From contig MVAA01000073.1 of the NCBI GenBank assembly GCA_003266105.1, positions 18,743-47,438 on the forward strand: a stretch of 28,696 nucleotides of DNA, written 5' to 3'. Under the pieces are notes generated by a model. That model made no database searches. It saw only the letters and a program-made list of their open reading frames with translations, and had not been told where the DNA came from. Position numbers and translations under genes: made by a program. Positions 1 through 7,909 of this stretch are shown piece after piece. This DNA comes from Methanosphaera sp. rholeuAM6 (lineage in GTDB: Archaea; Methanobacteriota; Methanobacteria; Methanobacteriales; Methanobacteriaceae). Each line of letters begins with the position of its first letter. The stretch's first letter is position 1.

Positions 1-206
1 ACCCACATAAACACGGTACAGGTGCATTATCAATGGCTCATGCCGGTAAAGATACTGGTGGAAGTCAATTTTTCATAACACATTCCCCACAACCACATCT
101 TGATGGTGTTCACACCGTATTCGGTAAAGTTATTGATGGTATGGATGTTGTCTATGATATTAGACAAGGCGATGTTATGGAAACAATAGAAATCATCAAT
201 GAATAA
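1..206 (+). CDS. Peptidyl-prolyl cis-trans isomerase, cyclophilin type (C-terminal part)
   Basis: The reading frame is open at the left edge and its first full codon is at base 3, so only the last 67 residues are present, under half of a typical cyclophilin. Cyclophilins isomerise Xaa-Pro bonds and assist protein folding, usually in the cytoplasm. The visible part carries core family motifs in the right order: TGALSMAHAG, GSQFFITHSPQPHLDG and HTVFGKVIDGMDVV, matching the active-site strand (GSQFFI) and the LDG-HTVFG turn. It ends with TAA at 204-206. The next gene, the DNA glycosylase, is convergent. The family call is sound; the N-terminus and any targeting sequence cannot be judged. Confidence 0.93.
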   Translation, partial: PHKHGTGALSMAHAGKDTGGSQFFITHSPQPHLDGVHTVFGKVIDGMDVVYDIRQGDVMETIEIINE

Positions 207-236
207 ATAAAATATAATAATAATGAAAAACATATA

Positions 237-259
237 AATATTTAGAATTTTAAAATATT
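237..259. terminator. Possible bidirectional terminator hairpin
   Basis: A 7-bp inverted repeat, AATATTT (237-243) and AAATATT (253-259), lies in the 99-bp gap between the convergent cyclophilin and glycosylase genes. It is AT-only and weak. The assignment rests mainly on its position between two gene ends. Confidence 0.3.
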
Positions 260-305
260 CATTCCTCCCCTCCCAAATACATTTCTAATTATTTTAACGA
301 TTTTT

Positions 306-1247
306 TTACTTCCTGGGTTTTAATTTTTCTGTTAAACCACTTAATCGTGCGTAATTAAATAGGTATAACTGTATATAACCTGCATATTCACCAAAGTGTT
401 CCTGTGCAAAGCTCATGATCTTTTTATTTGATGCTTTTTCTCCCTTAAAGTAGAGATATGTTGTTATACGATTTATCCATACATCCACAGGGTATGCTTC
501 ATGTTTATTGTAACCATACAACAGTATGCAGTCAGCTACTTTGGGTCCTACCCCTTCCAATTGCGATATTTTATTGAATGCCTGATAATAGGAAAGCTTA
601 TCAATTGTTTTATGATAATCGTTTTCCGATAGGATTACTTCGGTGCTGTTTATCATATAGGTACTTCTGTATCCCACTCCAAAAGCTTTAAGACCCTCAC
701 AGGTATCTGGTAAGTCAACAAACACTTCCTCTTTCGGGAACAAATGATACTTTTTACCATTGACTTTTACTTCTTCACCATACGCTATTCTAATATCACT
801 TATTGACTTTGTCCACCTTTTAATGGAATTGTTAGCCGAGCAGATTGATGAAATAATGCATTCATATGGAAATTGTGCTTTAAATAATCTTAAACCCTTG
901 TTGAATTTGTAAACATCTTTCAATTCATGGTTATTGTCAAGATAGTCATAAACTTCCGTTATATCATAATTCAAATCAAAGATATGGAACAATTTATCTC
1001 TAATTATGTCACAATCGACATCTTCATCAGAATAGTAGTTTACTGAAACATCCTCATTTAATCCTTCCTGTGACACTTCAACCAATACGTTAACATCATC
1101 CAGCTTTAAGACTTCATAGTACTTGCTGTTGTCATAAATCCATGGAGGTTGACTTGTTTGTCCAGAATTCATAGTTAAACTTAAATCAAAATCACCGAAG
1201 TACTCATTGTTTTCTATAGTAAAATGTCCAGATATCATGAAAATCAT
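306..1247 (-). CDS. ogg: 8-oxoguanine DNA glycosylase/AP lyase, OGG1 type
   Basis: Base-excision repair enzyme expected to remove 8-oxoguanine and nick the strand. At 313 aa it has the two-part OGG1 layout: an N-terminal OGG_N-like domain (about 1-120, with NSGQTSQPPW) and a C-terminal HhH-GPD domain. The hairpin and active site are clear: LEGVGPKVADC gives the Schiff-base lysine K236, and PVDVW gives the catalytic Asp D255. These match K249 and D268 of human OGG1, and C240 matches C253. ICSANN (136-140) matches the SSNN loop that holds the estranged base. It lies 25 bp after the Ntn-hydrolase gene and may be co-transcribed, although a TATA-like CTATAAAAC (about 1260-1268, minus strand) could start it separately. 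ATG at 1238 is an alternative start; neither start has a clear ribosome site. Confidence 0.9.
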   Translation of the reverse strand: MIFMISGHFTIENNEYFGDFDLSLTMNSGQTSQPPWIYDNSKYYEVLKLDDVNVLVEVSQEGLNEDVSVNYYSDEDVDCDIIRDKLFHIFDLNYDITEVYDYLDNNHELKDVYKFNKGLRLFKAQFPYECIISSICSANNSIKRWTKSISDIRIAYGEEVKVNGKKYHLFPKEEVFVDLPDTCEGLKAFGVGYRSTYMINSTEVILSENDYHKTIDKLSYYQAFNKISQLEGVGPKVADCILLYGYNKHEAYPVDVWINRITTYLYFKGEKASNKKIMSFAQEHFGEYAGYIQLYLFNYARLSGLTEKLKPRK

Positions 1248-1272
1248 CTAAAAAATAGTTTTATAGGGGGGA

Positions 1273-2196
1273 TTATACTAATTCAGAGTATGTTATTTCT
1301 TTCCTGTTTATCCAGTTAATACCATCTTTGGTGATAAGGACAACATCTATCGGTCCACCAACACCCTGAATGTCTCCAACATCCATACTTATTCCATCCG
1401 CATATTTTTGAATTAATGACGTTGATTTAATCAGAAAAACCGCTAAATCCACAGCATCCTGTAATGTGATTAAACTCCACTGTATATAATATTCCAGTCC
1501 TCTTATTTGAGTTCTTAAGTTTTCAAGAGATTTTTTGTTCATTGAATTTATCATAGGTACCTTAAATAACTTTGAGTCATAACCCAATATTAAACGTGAA
1601 ACAACGTCCCCCTGTCCAACCCACGTACAACCATATTCGGCATTTTTTCTTTTTAATATCATGTCTCCCGGAGAATTTATTTCATATGTCTCACAAGTTC
1701 CATCAGAGTTATATCCACTTACAATAAGGTTAACCGGTTCAATATTAAGATGTCCTTCCTTAATTCGACCGGAGGGCTGTTTGATTTTAAAAGTTATGGA
1801 ATCATTTTTCCTGTCCAGTGATAATATTTTTTCACCGTTTCGTTGTGCATCAAACTCGAGTTGTTGGGCGGATATATCCAATTGTTTCTCCCATGGATAC
1901 TGTTTGTTTATATATTCATGCAATCTTTCAGAGATTTCCTCCACAGTTAAGTTATTAAGATTGTTTTCCTTTTTAAATTCTTCAATATACTCTGATACAT
2001 TTTTTCTTATACCTGTATCATCTGCAAAGAAAGCCAAACCTGCTGTTCCAACTATTACATTGTCATTTAGTGTAAAAAGTTTATTAGCTGTGTTTGTGGA
2101 TATTCTGGTGAATTGTTTGATGTTTCTTTCGGATTGTCTGCTGTCCGATGCCATTACTATTCCTTCTGGCGTTACTATGTTTATTATTAGGGTCAT
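1273..2196 (-). CDS. Proteasome-fold Ntn-hydrolase family protein
   Basis: A 307-aa protein that resembles proteasome beta/HslV-type N-terminal-nucleophile hydrolases at both ends. It starts M-T-L-I-I-N-I-V-T-P-E-G-I-V-M-A-S-D. If Met1 is removed, Thr2 becomes the nucleophile and Asp18 falls at the position of proteasome Asp17. NKLFTLNDNVIVGTAGL (38-54) supplies the lysine (K39, about five residues later than proteasome Lys33) and the GxAG strand. The C-terminus has GVGGPIDVVLITKDGINWI, as in T1-family proteins. The middle (about 80-190) is longer than in a beta subunit and I do not recognise it. Start choice: ATG at 2196 follows GGAG (2208-2211). It sits 21 bp after hisF and before ogg, probably in one operon. 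Substrate unknown; it may be a peptidase or an amidase. Confidence 0.72.
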   Translation of the reverse strand: MTLIINIVTPEGIVMASDSRQSERNIKQFTRISTNTANKLFTLNDNVIVGTAGLAFFADDTGIRKNVSEYIEEFKKENNLNNLTVEEISERLHEYINKQYPWEKQLDISAQQLEFDAQRNGEKILSLDRKNDSITFKIKQPSGRIKEGHLNIEPVNLIVSGYNSDGTCETYEINSPGDMILKRKNAEYGCTWVGQGDVVSRLILGYDSKLFKVPMINSMNKKSLENLRTQIRGLEYYIQWSLITLQDAVDLAVFLIKSTSLIQKYADGISMDVGDIQGVGGPIDVVLITKDGINWINRKEITYSELV

Positions 2197-2217
2197 TGTC
2201 TTGTAAGCTCCGTTATT

Positions 2218-3042
2218 TTATATTCTTGTAGGAATATTGTTTTCCTTCAGATACTCTTTTACTTGTGGAATTGGATACTCATCAAAGTGGAAAATACTGG
2301 CAGCTAATGCCGCATCTGCTTCTCCCTTAGTGAATGCTTCAAGTATGTGTTCCGGGTTTCCAACACCACCTGAAGCTATAACCGGTATGGATACGTTACG
2401 GCTTATAGCTTTTGTCAAATCCAAGTCATATCCTATTTTTGTTCCATCCCTATCCATACTGGTTAAAAGTATTTCTCCTGCTCCTCTTTCTTCACATTCT
2501 ATTGCCCATTTGATTGCATCAATTCCCGTGAATTCACGTCCTCCATAGATGCTGCAGTCAAACCAACAGTACCCCTTGTCCGTTTCTACATAAATGTGTT
2601 CGTCTGATTCATCGGGATTTTCAACATATCTCCTTTTTGCATCTATGCCTATAACACATGCCTGGCTACCCACATGTTCTGATGCCCTGTTGATTAGTGA
2701 CGGATCGTGAATGGCTGCAGTATTGGTGGAACATTTGTCTGCTCCCGCCTTCAGCATGTTAACGTAATCTTCCACTTCACGTATTCCTCCACCAACACAT
2801 ATCGGGCAGAATACGTTTTCAACGGTTTTCTTTATAACATCCGCCATTGTTGAACGACGTTCATGTGAAGCGGTAATATCCAGAAATACTATTTCATCTG
2901 CTTTTTGTTCATAATACTTTGTTGCCAGCTCTACCGGATTTCCTGCATAACGTATCTGTTTAAATTCTACTCCTTTAACAACACGTCCTTCAGGTACTTG
3001 TAAATCACAGTCTAGACATGGAATTATTCTTTTTGATAACAT
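2218..3042 (-). CDS. hisF: Imidazole glycerol phosphate synthase, cyclase subunit HisF
   Basis: HisF, with the glutaminase HisH, converts PRFAR and ammonia to imidazole glycerol phosphate and AICAR, linking histidine and purine synthesis in the cytoplasm. The (beta/alpha)8 barrel starts with the standard MLSKRIIPCLD, putting one catalytic Asp at residue 11. The second is in VIGIDAKRR (D134). Phosphate-binding loops are also clear: VGGGIR, ASGGVGN and AALAASIFHF. I chose ATG at 3042 (274 aa) over the in-frame TTG at 3057 because it gives the family N-terminus and follows GTGAG with normal spacing. It is longer than the usual ~253 aa, mainly through an insert around residues 138-165 (NPDESDEHIYVETDKGY). 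No hisH is next to it. It is 59 bp downstream of argF. Confidence 0.95.
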   Translation of the reverse strand: MLSKRIIPCLDCDLQVPEGRVVKGVEFKQIRYAGNPVELATKYYEQKADEIVFLDITASHERRSTMADVIKKTVENVFCPICVGGGIREVEDYVNMLKAGADKCSTNTAAIHDPSLINRASEHVGSQACVIGIDAKRRYVENPDESDEHIYVETDKGYCWFDCSIYGGREFTGIDAIKWAIECEERGAGEILLTSMDRDGTKIGYDLDLTKAISRNVSIPVIASGGVGNPEHILEAFTKGEADAALAASIFHFDEYPIPQVKEYLKENNIPTRI

Positions 3043-3101
3043 AATTTTCTCACTCAAGATAAGGATGGAATTTGGGAAGGCTTGGGAAAATTGAATTATT
3101 C

Positions 3102-4007
3102 TTATTCTTTTAACATCATGTACAATATCGCTTTCTGTGCGTGCAACCTATTTTCGGCCTGATCCCATATGGCTGACTGGGAAGATGTCATGACATCACC
3201 GGTTATTTCCTGTCCTCTTATTGCTGGTAAACAATGCATGACTATGGCATCGTCATTAGCTTCAGATAACAGTTGAGAATTGATCTGATATTCATTGAAA
3301 ACTCTTTGTCTTTCTTCTGCTTCTTCTTCATCACCCATACTTACCCAAACATCGGTATAAAGAATATCGGCATTTTCAACAGCCTTATGAACATCGTGTT
3401 CAATGTTGATATCAGAACCTGTCTGTTTTGCTTCCTCCTGTGCTAAAGCAAATATTTCTTCATCCGGTTCATATCCCATAGGACATGCCACTGTCATATT
3501 CATACCAGTATATGCTGCTCCCAAGAGTAAGGAGTTGCATACATTGTTTCCATCACCGATAAAGACAAATTTCCTGTTGAAATCTCCAAAATATTCTTTA
3601 ATTGTGAGTAAGTCTGCGAATGTTTGACATGGATGTTCTTTATCTGTTAAACCATTAATTATTGGGATATCTGCATGTTTAATTAGTTCTGCAACTGTTT
3701 CATGACTTTTTGCCCTTATCATGATACAGTCAAGAAATCTTGAAAGAACTCTTGCCGTGTCTGATATTGGTTCTCCCCTACCTATCTGTAAATCATTACT
3801 GGATAAGTATAATGGGGTACCTCCAAGTTGATGCATGCCCACTTCAAAAGATACTCTTGTACGTGTCGACGATTTTTCAAAAATCATTCCAAGAAACTTA
3901 TCTTTTAATGGTTTTTCTTTTATTTCCCCTGATTTAAGCTTTAATGCAATATCCAATATTTCCTGGATTTCTTCTTTTGCATCAGCCATTGATAATAAAT
4001 ATTCCAT
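3102..4007 (-). CDS. argF: Ornithine carbamoyltransferase
   Basis: Catalyses carbamoyl phosphate plus ornithine to citrulline in arginine synthesis. At 301 aa it has normal length. Carbamoyl-phosphate motif SSTRTR lies near residues 46-51, followed by the family motifs MIRAKSHE, HPCQTFADL and HCLPAIRGQEI near the C-terminus; HCLP holds the active-site cysteine typical of OTCases. VSMGDEEEAEER corresponds to the ornithine-binding SMG loop, which separates it from aspartate carbamoyltransferase. The start ATG at 4007 has a strong ribosome site, GGGAAGGA (4012-4019). It is first in a probable leftward run with hisF, the Ntn hydrolase and ogg. A promoter probably lies in the AT-rich stretch at about 4030-4070 (minus strand). 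Confidence 0.96.
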   Translation of the reverse strand: MEYLLSMADAKEEIQEILDIALKLKSGEIKEKPLKDKFLGMIFEKSSTRTRVSFEVGMHQLGGTPLYLSSNDLQIGRGEPISDTARVLSRFLDCIMIRAKSHETVAELIKHADIPIINGLTDKEHPCQTFADLLTIKEYFGDFNRKFVFIGDGNNVCNSLLLGAAYTGMNMTVACPMGYEPDEEIFALAQEEAKQTGSDINIEHDVHKAVENADILYTDVWVSMGDEEEAEERQRVFNEYQINSQLLSEANDDAIVMHCLPAIRGQEITGDVMTSSQSAIWDQAENRLHAQKAILYMMLKE

Positions 4008-4184
4008 GTTATCCTTCCCTAAACATTTAATGAAATTTCAAATAATAAATAATATAATATTATATTCTTTATAATTAAAAAAGTATTAGTTTAAATATCA
4101 AATTATAAGAAAAGAAAATCATAAAATATTAAATTAAAAGGAAAAAATATTGAGAATTTCCCAATAATAATTAAAAATAAGATG

Positions 4185-4628
4185 TTAATTAGAAAAACCG
4201 TTGCATTTTTCTATTTTTTTATTTAAATCTCGGGCAAGTAACTTGTAATATAGGAAAAATCCGAACCAGAAGATTAAAGCAAAGATAATTGCTATTACAA
4301 TCCATGTGATTATAGGTCCGATACCCAATGATAATGGCATCCATTGCAAGTAAACTGCTACTGCAAACAATACAGCCAATCCTATACCCATTTGAATGAT
4401 TACCTGAAGTGGAAATGCAATGTTTTCATATTCATAGATTAATCCTGCAAATGAAAATGCCCAACCCACAATTATTGAACCTATGAATGCATTGACAACT
4501 TCAACACCTGTAAATATCACATTTTCCGGACCGTACATTAATGAACCTAAAGTCATTAATAATAAGACTATAAATGTGCCAACAAATGCGCCCATAGACA
4601 TTTTTTTAATAATTTGATCTGTTTTCAT
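4185..4628 (-). CDS. DUF3021-family membrane protein
   Basis: A 147-aa integral membrane protein with four predicted helices, roughly residues 13-32, 42-63, 70-92 and 100-127, and a short basic C-terminal tail. The loop YEYENIAFPLQVIIQMGIG is typical of DUF3021. In Firmicutes this family is regularly encoded beside a LytTR DNA-binding protein, and in related streptococcal pairs (HdrRM, BrsRM) the membrane partner restrains the regulator; the same role here is inferred. It lies 30 bp downstream of a LytTR gene. I chose ATG at 4628 over GTG at 4637 because AGTGAT ends a few bases before it. It is the last gene of the three-gene unit. Confidence 0.82.
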   Translation of the reverse strand: MKTDQIIKKMSMGAFVGTFIVLLLMTLGSLMYGPENVIFTGVEVVNAFIGSIIVGWAFSFAGLIYEYENIAFPLQVIIQMGIGLAVLFAVAVYLQWMPLSLGIGPIITWIVIAIIFALIFWFGFFLYYKLLARDLNKKIEKCNGFSN

Positions 4629-4658
4629 TAAAATCACTATCCTATTATCGTAATTTGA

Positions 4659-5117
4659 TTATAAATCTAGTGCCTGTTTAAAGTCAGACAAATATTTTCT
4701 TGAAATATTATCTTTTAAACCGTTTTTTAATTCGATAAACATCATTCCCTTCAATGAGGGAGCTACTCTTTGGATTTTTCTTAAATTCACTATTGTAGAT
4801 TTTGAAATGCGAACAAAATCTGAATCTAAAGTGTCTTCTATTTTGTACAACGGCTTTCTGATTATGAACTCATTTTTCTCGTTGTATACTTTTGTTTGCT
4901 TTTCTTCTACTCTTATCATAAATATGTCTTCAAAATCCAATAGAACAATATCCTGTCCTTTTTTTACAGCCAAAATAGAATTATTTTCATCTTCATCTTC
5001 TATTTTATCGTTTTCAAGAAGAAACATTGCTTTTTGAATGTTATCCGTTAAAACATCAGTGTATATCTGAGCGTATGCCTCTTCACAATCCTTTGAAACA
5101 AATAATTGAACTTTCAT
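4659..5117 (-). CDS. LytTR-domain DNA-binding transcriptional regulator
   Basis: A 152-aa regulator with no receiver domain. Residues 48-148 form a LytTR domain. Its hallmark segment is FVRISKSTIVNLRKI (101-115), preceded by the beta strands around DIFMIRV and followed by the closing strand GMMFIELKNG and the terminal SRKYLSDFKQAL. The N-terminal 45 residues (MKVQLFVSKDCEEAYAQIY) match the short leader found in Firmicute LytTR proteins paired with DUF3021. The family binds paired imperfect direct repeats upstream of promoters, often its own; I did not find a convincing pair by eye. The start ATG at 5117 has a good ribosome site, AAGGAGAG. LytTR is mainly a bacterial family, so gene transfer from a gut Firmicute is likely. 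Confidence 0.88.
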   Translation of the reverse strand: MKVQLFVSKDCEEAYAQIYTDVLTDNIQKAMFLLENDKIEDEDENNSILAVKKGQDIVLLDFEDIFMIRVEEKQTKVYNEKNEFIIRKPLYKIEDTLDSDFVRISKSTIVNLRKIQRVAPSLKGMMFIELKNGLKDNISRKYLSDFKQALDL

Positions 5118-5148
5118 AAGTCTCTCCTTCAGATTAAAAAATGTATTC

Positions 5149-5418
5149 CTATCTCATTTTTTCCATTTCGTTTTCAATCATTTTATCCCTGTACATATAA
5201 TCAAATTTTTCAAATATTACGAAAACCTTTAAAAAATGGAACAGTATTCCTATTCCCCAAAATAAAGCTACCCATTGAACGCACCATTCGTTTGGTATCA
5301 TAGTATAGTTTACTACAAAGAGTATTGAAATAACTACAACGTAACTTAACAGGTGTCTGTAGAATTTAATTTTTTCATCAACTTTTCTTTCTGCAATATC
5401 ATATAATTTCTCTTCCAT
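5149..5418 (-). CDS. 2TM-domain small membrane protein
   Basis: An 89-aa protein with a charged N-terminal helix (EEKLYDIAERKVDEKIKFYRHL), two hydrophobic segments (about 21-39 and 45-65) and a charged tail (FDYMYRDKMIENEMEKMR). This is the layout of the 2TM domain (Pfam PF13239), a bacterial domain often encoded next to LytTR regulators. Its function is unknown; it may sense membrane state or assist the DUF3021/LytTR pair. ATG at 5418 is preferred to the upstream TTG at 5436 because GGAGAT ends 7 bases before it. It is the first gene of the unit, 31 bp before LytTR. Confidence 0.78.
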   Translation of the reverse strand: MEEKLYDIAERKVDEKIKFYRHLLSYVVVISILFVVNYTMIPNEWCVQWVALFWGIGILFHFLKVFVIFEKFDYMYRDKMIENEMEKMR

Positions 5419-5493
5419 AATAATTATCTCCTTCAATCATTTTTTTCTTAATGAATTTTACTTCATCTTCGGATAATATTACTTAGTTTTTTA

Positions 5494-5505
5494 GTATATA
5501 AAGGG
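5494..5505 (-). promoter_or_regulatory. Probable TATA/BRE promoter of the 2TM-LytTR-DUF3021 unit
   Basis: On the minus strand the sequence reads CCCTTTATATAC about 80 bases before the ATG at 5418, a good archaeal TATA box with an upstream purine/pyrimidine-rich BRE. This leaves a leader of roughly 50 bases, room for regulator sites. Called by eye only. Confidence 0.45.
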
Positions 5506-5621
5506 ATAATTATCACTGTTGACAAGTTGCAGGAATTATGTGATAAGATGCAAAAAATAACTACTGAAAAGCAATTAGTAAAATAAGCAATACCAAAAAG
5601 GTTAATACGATATCTATTATT

Positions 5622-5634
5622 AAAAAAAAGGGGT
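5622..5634 (-). terminator. T-run terminator after purD
   Basis: On the minus strand CCCC followed by eight T residues lies 12-24 bases beyond the purD stop codon (5646-5648). Oligo-T tracts end transcription in archaea. Confidence 0.4.
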
Positions 5635-5645
5635 TGTTGTTAGAT

Positions 5646-6962
5646 TTAGGATCTAACTTCTTCCATGTGTTTAATTTTTTCATCAAGTAGTTTTTCTGTA
5701 GCAACATCACTTCTGTGGTATGTTTCTCCCTGTATGTATTGTATTGCTTCTTCACATGCTTTTTCTGCTTCTTCTATTGTGTCCCTTACTGCCAGTACTC
5801 CAAGTGCTCTTGATGACGTTAATCTTATATCGTCATTATCGTCCTGGTATACTGCTGCATAGTATACGTCAACATCCAAATCCTTTATTTTTTCTTCGTC
5901 CACTTCCAGTATGGTGTCTGCTGCTTTTGTATTAGGATATTTGTCTGGTACCACGTATTTACATACGGATGCCTTGTTTTTGAATTTTGTGTCTTCAAGT
6001 TTTCCGCATACTATCTGTTTTGATATTTTTGCAAAGTCATCATCTATCAATGCCAGTACGTTCATTGATTCCGGGTCTCCGAATCTTGCATTGTATTCTA
6101 TTACTTTTGGTCCGTCTTTTGTAATCATGAATTGGCCGTATAATATTCCCTTGTATGGTTCTGCTTCTTTTGCTATGGCTTTTATTGTGTCTTTCATTAT
6201 TTCTACTGATTCATCATATTCTTCCTGTGATAAAAATGGAAGTAAGTGGTTTGTATCAGAGTATGATCCCATTCCACCTGTTATTGGTCCTTTGTTTCCT
6301 TCAAATGCGTGTGGATGATCTTGTGCCGCCGGCATGGCTATTAAATGTTCTCCATCAACGAATGCCTGTATTGTGTATTCTTCTCCCACTAACAGTTCTT
6401 CTATTACTACTCCTTCAAATCCACCCATTTTCTGGTCGAAGATTTCCTTTACATATTCTTTTGCTTCTTCATTATCCTTTAGCTGGTCACCAACTATTTT
6501 AACTCCTTTTCCACCTGTTAATCCTATAGGTTTTACTACTACCGGTGCGTCAAATGAGTCAATAAATTCAAATGCTTCATCAAGATCATAAAATGTACCA
6601 TATTTTATGGAACCGTCTATATTGTAGTCTTCAAATAATTTTCTCATGAATGCTTTGTTTGTTTCTATTTGAGCGGCTTGTTTTTTTGGACCAACAGAAC
6701 ATATTCCTTCCTTGCATAATTCATCAACAATTCCTTTTTCAAGAGGTGCTTCCGGACCAATAAATGCCATTTTTATATCGTTGTCTTTAGCGAATTTTAT
6801 TATGCATGAAAAGTCGGATTCGTCTCCTACATGATATTTTTTAGATATTTCTGCTAAACCTGGGTTTTTTCTACCCATATATGTGTATACATCTGCTGTT
6901 TTATCTAATGCTTTTGCTATTGCGTGTTCACGTGCACCGCTACCTACTACTAAAAATTTCAT
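5646..6962 (-). CDS. purD: Phosphoribosylamine--glycine ligase (GAR synthetase)
   Basis: Catalyses the second step of purine synthesis: phosphoribosylamine, glycine and ATP to GAR. The 438-aa length fits the family. The N-terminus has the PurD motif VVGSGAREHAI (5-15). The ATP-grasp region shows APVVVKPIGLTGGKGVKIV (about 139-157), EELLVGEEYTIQAFVDG and AAQDHPHAFEGNKGPITGG (the family's QDHKR-D-GPNTGGMG region). The metal-binding signature is EYNARFGDPE (about 287-296). The start ATG at 6962 is 6 bases after a GGACGTG ribosome-like site. It is divergent from the GNAT pair, so its promoter lies in the shared 239-bp region, probably near AATATATAATA (about 7000-7012, minus strand). Confidence 0.96.
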   Translation of the reverse strand: MKFLVVGSGAREHAIAKALDKTADVYTYMGRKNPGLAEISKKYHVGDESDFSCIIKFAKDNDIKMAFIGPEAPLEKGIVDELCKEGICSVGPKKQAAQIETNKAFMRKLFEDYNIDGSIKYGTFYDLDEAFEFIDSFDAPVVVKPIGLTGGKGVKIVGDQLKDNEEAKEYVKEIFDQKMGGFEGVVIEELLVGEEYTIQAFVDGEHLIAMPAAQDHPHAFEGNKGPITGGMGSYSDTNHLLPFLSQEEYDESVEIMKDTIKAIAKEAEPYKGILYGQFMITKDGPKVIEYNARFGDPESMNVLALIDDDFAKISKQIVCGKLEDTKFKNKASVCKYVVPDKYPNTKAADTILEVDEEKIKDLDVDVYYAAVYQDDNDDIRLTSSRALGVLAVRDTIEEAEKACEEAIQYIQGETYHRSDVATEKLLDEKIKHMEEVRS

Positions 6963-7053
6963 ATTTTTACACGTCCTATTTTAATGAAAAAATTCTTTTA
7001 TTATTATATATTTATGTGAAATATTCTATTTACATTTTATTTTTACATTGAAT

Positions 7054-7191
7054 GTATTACTTTTTTTATGTTTTAAAAGAATTTTGTAATACTAATATTA
7101 ATTATTTATATTACAAATCATATAGATTTTCTTAATAAGTATTGTTATACTAGTAATACTTTTTTTCAATTATTTGTCTAATTTGTAATAC
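7054..7191. promoter_or_regulatory. GTAATAC operator array upstream of the GNAT genes and purD
   Basis: Heptamers in the purD/GNAT1 divergent region: GTATTAC at 7054, GTAATAC at 7086, ATATTAC at 7108, GTAATAC at 7153 and GTAATAC at 7185. The 7054/7086 and 7153/7185 pairs are both exactly 32 bp apart. TTTGTAATA (7083-7091) and TATTACAAA (7109-7117) also form a perfect 9-bp inverted repeat with a 17-bp spacer. The last site ends just before the GNAT1 ribosome site, so a bound regulator could block transcription. The same spacing occurs before both ABC binding-protein genes. Confidence 0.65.
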
Positions 7192-7201
7192 TGGTGAGAA
7201 A

Positions 7202-7786
7202 ATGAACATTGAAATTATGGAACTCAAAAAAGACTTAATCAACCAATACCACGTAGAGAACTTCCTTTTCAGAATGGTTAAGGAAAGCTATGGTTTAGAT
7301 TACGTACCTGAATATCATTATGATATAAAGAATTTACAGAAATACTACTTAAAACCTCAAAAAAACAATTTTTACATAGCAATTGATAAAGATACTGATA
7401 AAATCATAGCAACCTCAGGAATAAGAGGATATGACCGAGAAGAAATAATTAAAGACAGAAAATATTCAATAGATGATACTGCAAGCATATACAGAGTATT
7501 TGTTGAAAAAGAATACAGACATCACAGAATTGCTTCAAGACTAATACAAAAAATAGAAGACTTCTGCAAAAGAAACTATTACTCACAAATATACCTCCAT
7601 ACACAAAAGGACAGTTATGGTGCACTACCGTTCTGGTTAAGTCAAGATTTTAAAATAATAGACGATACCCATGATGAAATGGGAACCATCCATATGGAAA
7701 AAGTAATTAACAGAGATTTAATGAATATTAGCTCCGTAAATGAGAATAAAAAACAAATTGGAACACTAATACTTAATTCCTTTTAG
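7202..7786 (+). CDS. GNAT-family N-acetyltransferase, copy 1
   Basis: A 194-aa GNAT-fold protein expected to transfer acetyl from acetyl-CoA to an unknown amine. The fold is seen in ASIYRVFVEKEYRHHRIASRL (about 94-113, motif A) and in YLHTQKDSYGALPFWLSQDFKI (motif B). The usual acetyl-CoA loop R-x-x-G-x-A reads R106-H-H-R109-I-A111, so the conserved glycine is Arg; the tandem paralogue keeps it. It also has a C-terminal tail of about 26 residues (from N170) absent from copy 2. The ribosome site GGTGA (7193-7197) lies 4 bases before ATG. It lies 123 bp before copy 2, and its promoter carries the GTAATAC array. The altered loop may mean reduced activity or a different cofactor pose. Confidence 0.82.
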   Translation: MNIEIMELKKDLINQYHVENFLFRMVKESYGLDYVPEYHYDIKNLQKYYLKPQKNNFYIAIDKDTDKIIATSGIRGYDREEIIKDRKYSIDDTASIYRVFVEKEYRHHRIASRLIQKIEDFCKRNYYSQIYLHTQKDSYGALPFWLSQDFKIIDDTHDEMGTIHMEKVINRDLMNISSVNENKKQIGTLILNSF

Positions 7787-7909
7787 AGATTATACCATAA
7801 TTTCATAATTAAATATATTTCCACCCCATAACTCAATTTTTTAATACTATTTCTTATTTCTAGAAATAAATTAAAACTTATTACAATTAAAAGCCAATCG
7901 GTGATTTTC

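Noticed and set aside
5561..5683. A 40-codon minus-strand frame with one hydrophobic segment (FFLIIDIVLTFLVLLILLIAF) overlapping the end of purD.
   Set aside because: It has no ribosome site, overlaps purD in another frame, and the hydrophobic part comes from a T-rich terminator stretch, which encodes Phe, Leu and Ile by chance. It remains possible as a small membrane peptide.
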